In this document: in pieces, positions 1 to 6,789 of the stretch | Position numbering within the stretch: position 1 is the stretch's first letter | How the letters are laid out: each line of letters begins with the position of its first letter | Source of the DNA: Leucobacter_A sp035514995 | Lineage (GTDB): Bacteria > Actinomycetota > Actinomycetes > Actinomycetales > Microbacteriaceae | Length of the DNA: 12,975 nucleotides | Direction of reading: 5' to 3' | Assembly (NCBI GenBank): GCA_035514995.1 | Contig: DATJCC010000088.1 | Coordinates: 1-12,975 of the forward strand | Made by a program: the position numbers and the translations under genes | The notes under the pieces: generated by a model | The model's database searches: none | What the model was told of the DNA's origin: nothing | Seen by the model: the letters and a program-made list of their open reading frames with translations, nothing else

Positions 1-753
1 CCCAGCATCAAAGTGATAGCTCTGGGTCTTGCTGTTGGTGTTTTTATAGATGCGTTTATTGTACGCATGGTTCTAGTCCCAGCTGTGCTGGCACTCTTAG
101 ATGACCGCGCATGGCGCATGCCGCGCAAACTCCAAAAAATATTGCCACACTTCGATGTTGAGGGTGAAGGATTATCCCGTGAAATCAAATACCGGGAGTG
201 GCCAGAAGACATGCCAGAAGCGATTATCGCGAGTGAAAATCTCGTTGTGCAATCAAACGTCGCGCAATCAAACGCCGCGCAATCAAACGTCGCGCAATCA
301 AACTTGAAAGTGCCAGATTTGCGTTTGGATAAAGGGGAAGCGCTTTTCTTACATCCATCAAAACCAGAAACTATTCCTCTCGCTCTTGCACTCAGCGGTC
401 GCGGTATAGTTTCACGTGGAACGTTAAAGGCTCTCGGTCTGATACAACCTGACAGGGCGGGGTCATTGCGCAGGCGCTCTTCTTGGGCCGACCCAGATAG
501 CATGCGTGAAGCGTTAAAGGAAAGCCCAGATCTGTTGGTTATAACAGGTGTTGATGACACTCTATCTGTCGCTGCTGCAGCAACCATGAAAGCATCCCTT
601 GCCGCTTTAGCTCAAGATAGCGAAAATGATGACTCGCAGCTACCGGTGCTAGTTGTTCTTGCCGACGCTAGGCACGCAGACAAAATTCTTCCACGACATT
701 TCACTCCAAAAACAATAGCTCCAGATTTAGTTGGGGTGACTGAAAGACTATGA
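1..753 (+). CDS. MMPL/RND-family transporter, C-terminal part (5' end outside window)
   Basis: Only the last 250 codons are present; the reading frame is open from base 1. The first ~35 residues are the final membrane segment, with the family-typical run GLAVGVFIDAFIVRMVLVPA followed by LLDDRAW and a short basic stretch. MMPL proteins are proton-driven inner-membrane exporters of lipids or other hydrophobic compounds (family knowledge); the substrate here cannot be read. After the membrane segment comes a long soluble, presumably cytoplasmic tail of about 190 residues with no domain I recognise; residues ~176-240 look like an alpha/beta fold (LLVITGVDD, LPVLVVLADAR). The tail carries a short in-frame tandem repeat (QSNVA units). 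The TGA stop overlaps the ATG of the YhgE/Pip gene (ATGA), so the two are very likely cotranscribed and translationally coupled. Confidence 0.85.
   Translation, partial: PSIKVIALGLAVGVFIDAFIVRMVLVPAVLALLDDRAWRMPRKLQKILPHFDVEGEGLSREIKYREWPEDMPEAIIASENLVVQSNVAQSNAAQSNVAQSNLKVPDLRLDKGEALFLHPSKPETIPLALALSGRGIVSRGTLKALGLIQPDRAGSLRRRSSWADPDSMREALKESPDLLVITGVDDTLSVAAAATMKASLAALAQDSENDDSQLPVLVVLADARHADKILPRHFTPKTIAPDLVGVTERL
250..303 (+). repeat. In-frame 15-bp tandem repeat in the MMPL tail
   Basis: Three full copies of CAATCAAACGTCGCG (the second has one C-for-T change) plus a fourth partial copy of 9 bases. The frame gives QSNVA-QSNAA-QSNVA-QSN. The unit is a multiple of three, so copy-number changes would lengthen or shorten the linker without breaking the frame. 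Confidence 0.93.
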
Positions 754-2822
754 ATCTCATACAAAATAGCCAACCTACCGGTGCGCGTGCCCTGTGGGGG
801 GTCCCGATAAGTCGCATAATTGGCCTTATAATTACTCCACTTTTGATTTCTGCAGTGTTCATCTGGGGTTTGTGGGATCCATCAACGCGACTGGAACATG
901 TGACTGCCGCGGTAGTCAACTTAGATGAACCGGTAGAAGTTGACGGGCAATTAACGCCTCTAGGAAGGGTTTTAGCGGGTGAGCTTGTCGGATCTGTTCA
1001 GGGCGAAAACTTTGATTGGGAGCTCACAAGCCAGGAAGAAGCTATTGCGGGACTTGAAAACGGTAAATATATAACTGTTGTTACTATCCCTGAAAATTTC
1101 TCGGCAGCAGCAACTTCCCTTTCAGACGGACCGGCTCAGGCAGAACATGCATATATCGATATCCAAACGAGTGAAAAAGCTAAACTCTTAGACCCGGCTC
1201 TTTCAGCCGCGGTGACCAACGCCGCCACAAAAGTGATCAACGATCAGCTGGGCAAAGCGTTTGTTGAAAATATATTTGTAGGAATGAACCAACTTGGTGA
1301 TGGAATCGACCAGGTAAAAGATGGTGCTGACGAACTGGCTGGAGGAGCGAAGGAGCTGTCTGGTGGGGTCGGCGAGTTTGCGGCTGGTACAGGCGAATAT
1401 GAGGCTGGTGTGTCTGAGTTTGCTGCTGGCGCCTCTGACTTTTCTAGTGGGATGAGTGCTTATGCTGATGGATCTTCGTCGTTATCAGCAGGTGCCGCAG
1501 AGTTAGCGGCAGGGGTGCGCGAACTCGCAATAAATGCAGAAGGTCTAGTTGCCGGTAACGCTGAACTGGGTAGAGGTGCAGACGAACTCGCTTGGGGCGT
1601 TGGGCAGTATGTCGGGGGCATCAACCAGATTCTTGAACCGTTAAACGGCTATTTAGATGAGATCAAAGGATATTCTGACGAAATTGTGCCAGCACTGGAT
1701 GGTTTAATTACAATCATTCAAGACGCTAAAAACGATGGTTTGATCGATCCGGTGCAGGCAGACGAAATGCTCGCTTGGATTATAGGAATTAAGGATCAAC
1801 TCGGTGGTGTTGAGGGCCAGCTTGATCAGGCATCAAAAATGCTTGGCGACACCATCGCCGGGGGGAATGAGCTTGCATACGGCGCGACAGGCGTTGCCGG
1901 AGGGGTTAATGAAATAACCGGATACCTTTCGCTATTTGCTGATGGCGCCGACCAACTCGCTGCCGGGGCAGATGAACTGGCAGTCGGTGCTTCACAACTT
2001 GTCGCCGGTGCCCAAGGGCTCGCCGGAGGAGCGAGTGAACTTGCGGATGGCGCTTATGGCCTGGCAGGGGGAGCGAGCGACTTAAAAGCTGGAGCCGATC
2101 AACTTGCTGATGGCTCAGGCCAGCTAGCATCAGGCTCAGGTGAGCTGGCTGAAGGAATCGGAACGATTGCTGAAGAGATCCCTCGCTACACCGATGCAGA
2201 GACACAAAGATTTGCAGAAATCGTTATTGAACCGGTGCGTGACGGCTCTGGAAAAATGCTACTCTTCAGCGGCTCGGGAGCTCCGTTGTTCGTTACTCTG
2301 GCACTTTGGGCTGGAGCTTTGGCATCATTTCTACTGCTTCGGCCACTATGGCCTCGCACCCGCGAAGCCGCTCTAAGTGAAGCTACGATAACTGTTAAAA
2401 GTGTAACGCCAGGAGCTATCCTTGGTGCACTGCAGGGCATCATAGTAGGAATCGTAGTTGGTGTTGTGCTCAGCCTTAACGCTTTGCCTTTTTTAAACTT
2501 TGTTTTCTTAACAACTGTCATAGGAATAGTTTTTGCGCTCATGAATCAAGCGCTTGTAGCCCTTCTTGGTGGCTACGGCAAGTTTATTTCAATCGTAATT
2601 TTAACGATCGGTTTTGTAGCTGGAATACTATCGACTGCACCAGGAATTTTAGAAACTATTTCAGAGTTCACTCCCTTTGGCGTCGCAGTAGCTAATCTAA
2701 ACTCAGTATTGGCAACGACCGGCAGCTCTCTTGGGTCGATTGTTTGGTTAATAGTTTGGGGTGTATTGGGATTTGTGCTTACCGGCTGGGCTGTGCACAG
2801 AAGACGCATAAAATCCGTATAG
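750..2822 (+). CDS. YhgE/Pip-family membrane protein with two heptad blocks
   Basis: This 690-aa protein has the YhgE/Pip layout. One N-terminal membrane helix (about residues 22-43) is followed by a large extracytoplasmic region opening with the family-like VTAAVVNLDEPV, then five C-terminal helices (roughly 510-532, 553-577, 582-607, 612-632 and 660-681) and a basic tail ending in HRRRIKSV. The exposed region contains two Gly/Ala-rich heptad arrays, residues 188-292 (15 heptads) and 395-471 (11 heptads), of the type ELAxGAx, separated by about 100 residues that include an acidic helix-like segment. Relatives include the phage infection protein Pip and EsaA of type VII secretion; family members pair with MMPL proteins in actinobacteria (known). 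The start overlaps the MMPL stop (ATGA), with only a weak GAAAG upstream, which suggests translational coupling. A role in envelope transport or assembly is inferred; the substrate is unknown. Confidence 0.88.
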   Translation: MNLIQNSQPTGARALWGVPISRIIGLIITPLLISAVFIWGLWDPSTRLEHVTAAVVNLDEPVEVDGQLTPLGRVLAGELVGSVQGENFDWELTSQEEAIAGLENGKYITVVTIPENFSAAATSLSDGPAQAEHAYIDIQTSEKAKLLDPALSAAVTNAATKVINDQLGKAFVENIFVGMNQLGDGIDQVKDGADELAGGAKELSGGVGEFAAGTGEYEAGVSEFAAGASDFSSGMSAYADGSSSLSAGAAELAAGVRELAINAEGLVAGNAELGRGADELAWGVGQYVGGINQILEPLNGYLDEIKGYSDEIVPALDGLITIIQDAKNDGLIDPVQADEMLAWIIGIKDQLGGVEGQLDQASKMLGDTIAGGNELAYGATGVAGGVNEITGYLSLFADGADQLAAGADELAVGASQLVAGAQGLAGGASELADGAYGLAGGASDLKAGADQLADGSGQLASGSGELAEGIGTIAEEIPRYTDAETQRFAEIVIEPVRDGSGKMLLFSGSGAPLFVTLALWAGALASFLLLRPLWPRTREAALSEATITVKSVTPGAILGALQGIIVGIVVGVVLSLNALPFLNFVFLTTVIGIVFALMNQALVALLGGYGKFISIVILTIGFVAGILSTAPGILETISEFTPFGVAVANLNSVLATTGSSLGSIVWLIVWGVLGFVLTGWAVHRRRIKSV

Positions 2823-2836
2823 AAATAGTCTGAAAC

Positions 2837-2850
2837 TGCAGAAAACTGCA
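2837..2850. repeat. Small inverted repeat between convergent genes
   Basis: TGCAG-AAAA-CTGCA is a perfect 5-bp stem with a 4-nt loop, located in the 67-bp gap between the convergent YhgE/Pip and lplA genes. It has no U-run on either side, so it is at best a weak terminator; the rest of the gap is AT-rich and without recognisable signals. Confidence 0.3.
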
Positions 2851-2889
2851 TAGATACGATATAAACACAGTATAAAAAAGGCTTAAAGG

Positions 2890-3945
2890 TTATGGAACTC
2901 TATGAAGCCATTCTTCGGTGAGAAACTTTTCTTCTACGAGAGTCTCTGCAAGTTTTAATTCTTCATTGGTTATATAACCCGTTGTGGCCGAATGACGAGC
3001 CGTAAAAACTTCAACCAGCCGAGCAACTATTTCATCACGACTCAGACCGGTTTGACTGCGCAAAGGATCGACACGTTTATTCGCGCTTTTTGTTCCCTTA
3101 TCAGAGAGTTTTTCTCGTCCAATCCGCAAGATACTCGTCATTCTTTCTGCATCAATATCGTAAGCCATAGTTACGTGGTGCAAAAGCGCACCTGATGCCA
3201 GCCTCTTTTGAGCTGCGCCACCGATCTTTCCGAGCGAGCTCGCGATGTCATTTAGCGGCTTGTATTCTGCAGATATTCCTAGTGTGTGAAGGGCTTCAAT
3301 GACCCATTCGTCTAAGAACTGGTAGCTCTCTTCAAAACTTAAATCAGCGACAAAAGATGTGGGAACATAAATGGAATACGTGATAGATGCTTGAGGTTGC
3401 ATATACATGGCCCCACCACCTGAAATGCGTCTGATCACTGTGGTATCAAACGCGGTCGCAGCTTCATAGTCCACTTCATTTTTTACAGATTGGAAGCTAC
3501 CAATTACAACCGCGTCGCCGTGCCAATCCCAGATGCGCATAGTAGGTGGTCTTTTACCCGCACCAACCTGTTGCACTAACACTTCATCGAGTGCGACATT
3601 CATTGCGGGGGAGAAAGCATCGCCTACAATCACCTCCCATTTGAGGTTGCGCCAACGCGCAGCATCCGTTAGAGCGCGTCTAATTGCTATCCCGACAGAA
3701 TCAGGTGTGATGCCGATCAGAGCGGCATCTGCGGGAAGAGCAGCTTTTATTAAGTCACTATAAAACTCAGCCGATTGTGCAGTTGCTTGACCTTCGATTG
3801 CACGGTTTATGGTGAAAAGAGTCTCGTCTGGCTCTAGGAAGAAGTCACCGGAAAGATTAAAGTTTCGTAATTTTTCTTGCTCGACGCTAAAATCGACAAC
3901 GACTAATTTCTCACCGGGAGCCTTATATTCTCCATGGAGCATCAT
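2890..3945 (-). CDS. lplA: Lipoate-protein ligase A with N-terminal accessory domain
   Basis: LplA activates free lipoate with ATP and transfers it to the lysine of lipoyl domains in 2-oxoacid dehydrogenases and the glycine cleavage H protein. The 351-aa product starts with a small accessory domain (residues ~1-95: HGEYKAPGEKLVVVDFSV, then SGDFFLEPDETL) and continues with the catalytic domain from ~100. Seen there are the RRISGGGAM lipoyl-AMP loop (172-180), an ND element (232-233) and K240 in LGKIGGAAQKR, matching the invariant binding lysine of E. coli LplA. In E. coli the accessory domain is C-terminal, so the order here is swapped; I know this arrangement from other actinobacteria. Its ATG overlaps the stop of the upstream hydrolase gene (ATGA), so both form one operon. 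A second ATG follows at once (MM), so the start could be one codon later. Its presence implies lipoate salvage. Confidence 0.9.
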   Translation of the reverse strand: MMLHGEYKAPGEKLVVVDFSVEQEKLRNFNLSGDFFLEPDETLFTINRAIEGQATAQSAEFYSDLIKAALPADAALIGITPDSVGIAIRRALTDAARWRNLKWEVIVGDAFSPAMNVALDEVLVQQVGAGKRPPTMRIWDWHGDAVVIGSFQSVKNEVDYEAATAFDTTVIRRISGGGAMYMQPQASITYSIYVPTSFVADLSFEESYQFLDEWVIEALHTLGISAEYKPLNDIASSLGKIGGAAQKRLASGALLHHVTMAYDIDAERMTSILRIGREKLSDKGTKSANKRVDPLRSQTGLSRDEIVARLVEVFTARHSATTGYITNEELKLAETLVEEKFLTEEWLHRVP

Positions 3946-4805
3946 GGTTTGTTGCTCGCTTTCGAATCAAGCCATTTCAAAACGTCTGCAAAGACTGTTT
4001 CGCGGTTGGTTTCGTTCAACATCTCGTGCCTTCCACCCATATATAGCTTGAGCGTTATGTCACTTACACCACTGTTTTTGTAAGCAGCAGTTAGCCTCTC
4101 GAGCGAGTCTTTGCGGGCGATAGGGTCGTCAGTTCCTGACATCACGAGCAGAGGCACGTCGGGCACATTCCTGTTTGGCACACCAAACAGACGTAGTGCA
4201 TCTGGCAAGCCAAACAGCTTCAAAATATCTGCTGCAAAGCACAGCTCATCTGCCTGGAATTTCAGAACTTCATCGCGATCGCGGCTCAACCATTCAAAGC
4301 CGGTACTTCCTAAATGTTTATGCTTTTTGTTTAAGTCACCCGACTCCATAAACCCGGGTAAACGGTAGGAGCTACCAGAAAGCACAACCGCATCGAATTC
4401 ATCGAAACGGTTGATTATCCGTTGTGCCATTAATGAACCCCATGAGTGAGCAAATAAGATCAAAGGAATAGCGCGGTGCTTTGAACGAATAATTTGAGCG
4501 AGATCTAGCATAGCTTTTTCTGTCGCACGCAAGCCACCCGGGCCGAGTTTGCCGAGCTTTGTCAGGTCTCCCAAGTGTTGCTCACGCCCTGTTTCACCAT
4601 GCCCCCGATGATCATTTGCATAGACCGCGTAGTCATTCTGGGCGAGAAAGTTAGCGAATCGGCTGTAACGCAATGCGTGTTCACCGACACCGTGTGAGAT
4701 TTGCACAGCCGCTTTGGGAGCATCGGGGACCCAGGAGTAGGCATGGTTCACTACACCCTCATCGTCTCTAAATGTAAAACTGTTTTGCTCCACCATGTTT
4801 ACCAT
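3942..4805 (-). CDS. Alpha/beta hydrolase, monoacylglycerol lipase / lysophospholipase type
   Basis: The 287-aa product is a Hydrolase_4 (serine aminopeptidase S33) type alpha/beta hydrolase. Visible in order: the oxyanion-region ISHGVGEHALRY (36-47), the typical YANDHRGHGET (62-72), the nucleophile elbow AHSWGS with Ser121, the acid at Asp226/227 in SGTDDPI, and the catalytic His260 in GGRHE. The elbow has Ala instead of the first Gly of GxSxG and Ser after the final Gly, a mild variant. The length fits monoacylglycerol lipase and PldB-like lysophospholipases (about 270-330 aa). No signal peptide is seen, so it is probably cytoplasmic or peripheral; the substrate is probably a lipid ester but is not proven. 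It is the first gene of the operon with lplA. The chosen ATG lies 7 nt downstream of a TAGACT box, matching leaderless expression; an in-frame ATG three codons later (4794-4796) is the alternative. Confidence 0.88.
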   Translation of the reverse strand: MVNMVEQNSFTFRDDEGVVNHAYSWVPDAPKAAVQISHGVGEHALRYSRFANFLAQNDYAVYANDHRGHGETGREQHLGDLTKLGKLGPGGLRATEKAMLDLAQIIRSKHRAIPLILFAHSWGSLMAQRIINRFDEFDAVVLSGSSYRLPGFMESGDLNKKHKHLGSTGFEWLSRDRDEVLKFQADELCFAADILKLFGLPDALRLFGVPNRNVPDVPLLVMSGTDDPIARKDSLERLTAAYKNSGVSDITLKLYMGGRHEMLNETNRETVFADVLKWLDSKASNKP

Positions 4806-4812
4806 AGTGTCA

Positions 4813-4818
4813 AGTCTA
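4813..4818 (-). promoter_or_regulatory. -10 box of the hydrolase-lplA operon (leaderless)
   Basis: On the minus strand the hexamer reads TAGACT and is followed by 7 nt and then the ATG at 4805, so the predicted transcription start falls on the start codon. There is no Shine-Dalgarno sequence. The hexamer sits where the -35 of the divergent dehydrogenase promoter would be. Confidence 0.6.
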
Positions 4819-4835
4819 TGCTGAGATTAACTAGC

Positions 4836-4841
4836 TAGACT
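4836..4841 (+). promoter_or_regulatory. -10 box of the D-2-hydroxyacid dehydrogenase gene (leaderless)
   Basis: TAGACT is followed by 7 nt and the ATG at 4849, the spacing of a leaderless actinobacterial promoter. No ribosome-binding site is present. With the box at 4813-4818 it forms a perfect inverted pair separated by 17 bp. Confidence 0.6.
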
Positions 4842-4848
4842 AAAAGAT

Positions 4849-5781
4849 ATGTCGAAGAAGATTGTTGTTTCTGTTGCAGAAGAATCGCTTTTTAACGAAT
4901 TAAAGAACCTTCCAGAGATTGATGTTTTGATGTGGGATATGACTGGACCAGCCCCTGTTCCAGAAATTGATATTGTGGTCCCACCATATATGGATGGGGA
5001 AGCACCTCTAGCTCAATTGGCAGGAGTGCAGGTGAAGCTGGTGCAGTGGCAATCGATTGGATATGACGGGGTAGAAGAACATTTACCAAACGGAATTCCT
5101 TTTGCAAACGCAAGGACTGTGCATGAAACCTCAACGGCTGAGCTTGCAGTGGGACTTGCGATAGCAGCACAGCGGGGAATCCCTGAAGCGGTCGAAGCGA
5201 AAACCAGACGAGCATGGGAACCGGTTTTTAGACCGAGCCTGGCTGATCGTAAAATACTTCTTTTGGGTTATGGGGGTGTTTCAAAAGCCATTGAAGCACG
5301 GCTGCAGCCGTTTGAAACAGAAATCACCAGGGTCGCTAGTGTCGCCAGGGCTGAAAGAAATAGTGAGGGTAAAACCGTTCATGTGCATGGAATATCTGAG
5401 GTTGCTAACCTCATCGGTGACGCTGAAATTGTTATTGTCGGGCTGCCCCTCAACGAAACAACAGCTGGTCTAATCGATGCAACGATGCTCGCACGGCTAC
5501 AAAATGATGCACTTTTAATTAACGTCGGTCGTGGCGCTGTAGTTGACACTGCGGCGCTTGTAAAAGAACTTGAAAGTGGCAGAATCAGAGCTGCCCTCGA
5601 CGTGGTTGATCCTGAGCCACTGCCAAGCGATCATCCACTTTGGGGCTGCGAGAATCTTTTACTTATGCCCCACGTCGGAGGCGACACCTCAGCTATGCTT
5701 CCGCGGATTGTCGCTCTTATTAAAAAGCAGGTACAAAACCTTATCGACGGTGAGCCGTTTGAAAACTTGGTGTCACTCTAA
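4849..5781 (+). CDS. D-isomer-specific 2-hydroxyacid dehydrogenase, NAD(P)-dependent
   Basis: The 310-aa product has the two-part fold of this family: a substrate domain split across N- and C-terminal parts and a Rossmann domain starting at LGYGGVS (G140, G142, with Ser145 in place of the last Gly). The catalytic set is present: Arg228 in NVGRGAVVD, Glu256 in DPEPLP and His275 in PHVGG. The family-typical HETSTAELAVGLAIA is seen near residues 92-106. Members reduce 2-keto acids such as glyoxylate, hydroxypyruvate or phenylpyruvate, or oxidise 3-phosphoglycerate. At 310 aa without an ACT domain, a GhrA/GhrB-like reductase is likelier than SerA; the exact substrate is not readable. Protein and cofactor indicate a cytoplasmic location. 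It is a single-gene unit, divergent from the hydrolase and convergent with the carboxypeptidase gene across a 42-bp AT-rich gap. Confidence 0.88.
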   Translation: MSKKIVVSVAEESLFNELKNLPEIDVLMWDMTGPAPVPEIDIVVPPYMDGEAPLAQLAGVQVKLVQWQSIGYDGVEEHLPNGIPFANARTVHETSTAELAVGLAIAAQRGIPEAVEAKTRRAWEPVFRPSLADRKILLLGYGGVSKAIEARLQPFETEITRVASVARAERNSEGKTVHVHGISEVANLIGDAEIVIVGLPLNETTAGLIDATMLARLQNDALLINVGRGAVVDTAALVKELESGRIRAALDVVDPEPLPSDHPLWGCENLLLMPHVGGDTSAMLPRIVALIKKQVQNLIDGEPFENLVSL

Positions 5782-5823
5782 AGACTTGTAATTTTTAAAA
5801 ACATTTAATAATTTAAACGCAAT

Positions 5824-6669
5824 TTATAGATAATCTGGCGCAGGGGGTAAGCCAAACCATTCTTCTAAAGTCGCTACATTCTGCGCTGCCATGTCTGTAG
5901 CCAGCTGGGTTCCTACATAACGGTAGTGCCATGGCTCATACATAAACCCGGTGATGTGTTCGTATCCTTGTGGATAGCGCATTATAAAACCATAAGAAGC
6001 GGCATTATCTTTTAGCCATATTCCAGCAGGGGTGCTTTCAAAGCATTCAGATAAGCCGCAACCAGAAAAGTCATCAAAATCTACCGTTAAACCGGTTTGA
6101 TGTTCAGAGTGACCAGGTCTCGCCGAGTATCTATCAGCCAGAGCCTGCCCATCGCGATTAATGTAGCTGTGATACAGACTTTCTTGTAACCAAAAAGATC
6201 TGTAGGCGCTTGTCAATCCAATATAGATACCATCGGCTGCTGCCTGAGCAACTAGCTCTTCAACTGCTTGTGATGCTTCTACGCGAAGTGGTTGCCCGTT
6301 TGAGTTGTCTACTCCCTCGGGGTAGACAAGATCTGTCGGCTCAAAATCAATCGGGTCCAGCGGTCTGTGTTTGTTTGAAACAACCCAAATCGACATGGGA
6401 TCATCAATCGAAAATTTGGGAGCCGTTTCTTTCTCTGCAGTGTTTGCGGAATCATCCTCTGCAACCTTCTTCTCATCTTCGGTGTGATTTTCAGCTTCAG
6501 TCTCTATTTCTTTGGTGACATTATCTGGGTCTGATGCTGTGTCGGTTTCTGATGCTGCAGCAGTTGCTTCTTCGAGGACCGGCTCTTCGGTGGCACAAGC
6601 GGTGAGTGAAGGTGCGCAGAAGCAGAGGATCACGGTCGCCGTCAAAGCGAGAAGTTTTGAGAGTCGCAT
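5824..6669 (-). CDS. VanY-like D-alanyl-D-alanine carboxypeptidase, lipoprotein
   Basis: The 281-aa product is a zinc D,D-carboxypeptidase of the VanY/peptidase M15B type, which removes the terminal D-Ala from peptidoglycan stem peptides. The N-terminus MRLSKLLALTATVILC is a signal peptide ending in the lipobox LTAC (Cys25), so the protein should be lipid-anchored on the outer face of the membrane. Residues ~26-88 are an acidic, Glu/Asp/Thr-rich low-complexity stalk. The catalytic domain follows, with SAYRSFWLQ, His190 and Asp197 in EHQTGLTVDF and Glu245-x-x-His248 in EPWHYRY. Cys204 and Cys209 could form a disulfide. I chose ATG 6667-6669 because the signal peptide begins there and a TACCAT box lies 6 nt upstream; an in-frame TTG at 6685-6687 is less likely. 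With no vanHAX genes nearby, it is more likely a cell-wall housekeeping enzyme than a vancomycin-resistance gene. Confidence 0.9.
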   Translation of the reverse strand: MRLSKLLALTATVILCFCAPSLTACATEEPVLEEATAAASETDTASDPDNVTKEIETEAENHTEDEKKVAEDDSANTAEKETAPKFSIDDPMSIWVVSNKHRPLDPIDFEPTDLVYPEGVDNSNGQPLRVEASQAVEELVAQAAADGIYIGLTSAYRSFWLQESLYHSYINRDGQALADRYSARPGHSEHQTGLTVDFDDFSGCGLSECFESTPAGIWLKDNAASYGFIMRYPQGYEHITGFMYEPWHYRYVGTQLATDMAAQNVATLEEWFGLPPAPDYL

Positions 6670-6675
6670 ATTCAA

Positions 6676-6681
6676 ATGGTA
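6676..6681 (-). promoter_or_regulatory. -10 box of the VanY-like gene (leaderless)
   Basis: Minus-strand TACCAT fits TAnnnT and stands 6 nt before the ATG at 6669. No Shine-Dalgarno sequence is seen and no good -35 box, so the call rests on spacing and on the same pattern at the other promoters in this window. Confidence 0.45.
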
Positions 6682-6717
6682 GAGCAAACAACCAGCGTTA
6701 ACATAAGTGAAAGATAC

Positions 6718-6723
6718 TAGACT
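6718..6723 (+). promoter_or_regulatory. Probable -10 box of glyS
   Basis: TAGACT is the same hexamer as at the divergent promoter near 4820. It would place the transcript start near 6730 and give a leader of about 60 nt before the ATG at 6790. The -35 region is weak. Confidence 0.4.
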
Positions 6724-6732
6724 TATTCAGAT

Positions 6733-6752
6733 GCGCACACTTCCGTGTGTGT
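6733..6752 (+). other. Hairpin at the 5' end of the glyS leader
   Basis: GCGCACAC-TTCC-GTGTGTGT forms an 8-bp stem (two G-U pairs) with a 4-nt loop. It begins a few nucleotides after the predicted transcription start. No U-run follows, so it is not a terminator; 5'-end protection or regulation is possible. Confidence 0.5.
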
Positions 6753-6789
6753 CTTATCCAAAGATCCCCTCTTGCACCTTGGAGTGAAT

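Noticed and set aside
250..303. Short repeats as a CRISPR array
   Set aside because: The units are contiguous 15-mers without spacers, translate in frame inside a transporter gene, and no cas genes are present.
1906..2205. Open frames opposite the YhgE/Pip heptad region
   Set aside because: They arise from the repetitive GC-rich codons of the heptads on the other strand; no start signals or protein-like composition.
4849..5781. Calling the dehydrogenase SerA (phosphoglycerate dehydrogenase)
   Set aside because: It lacks the regulatory C-terminal and ACT domains and is only 310 aa with no serine-pathway neighbours, so only a family-level call is justified.
5824..6669. Vancomycin resistance (vanY) cluster
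   Set aside because: No vanR/S/H/A/X genes nearby; VanY-like carboxypeptidases are common housekeeping cell-wall enzymes.
6724..6789. T-box or glycine riboswitch in front of glyS
   Set aside because: The leader is only about 60 nt, lacks the conserved T-box sequence and shows no glycine aptamer features.
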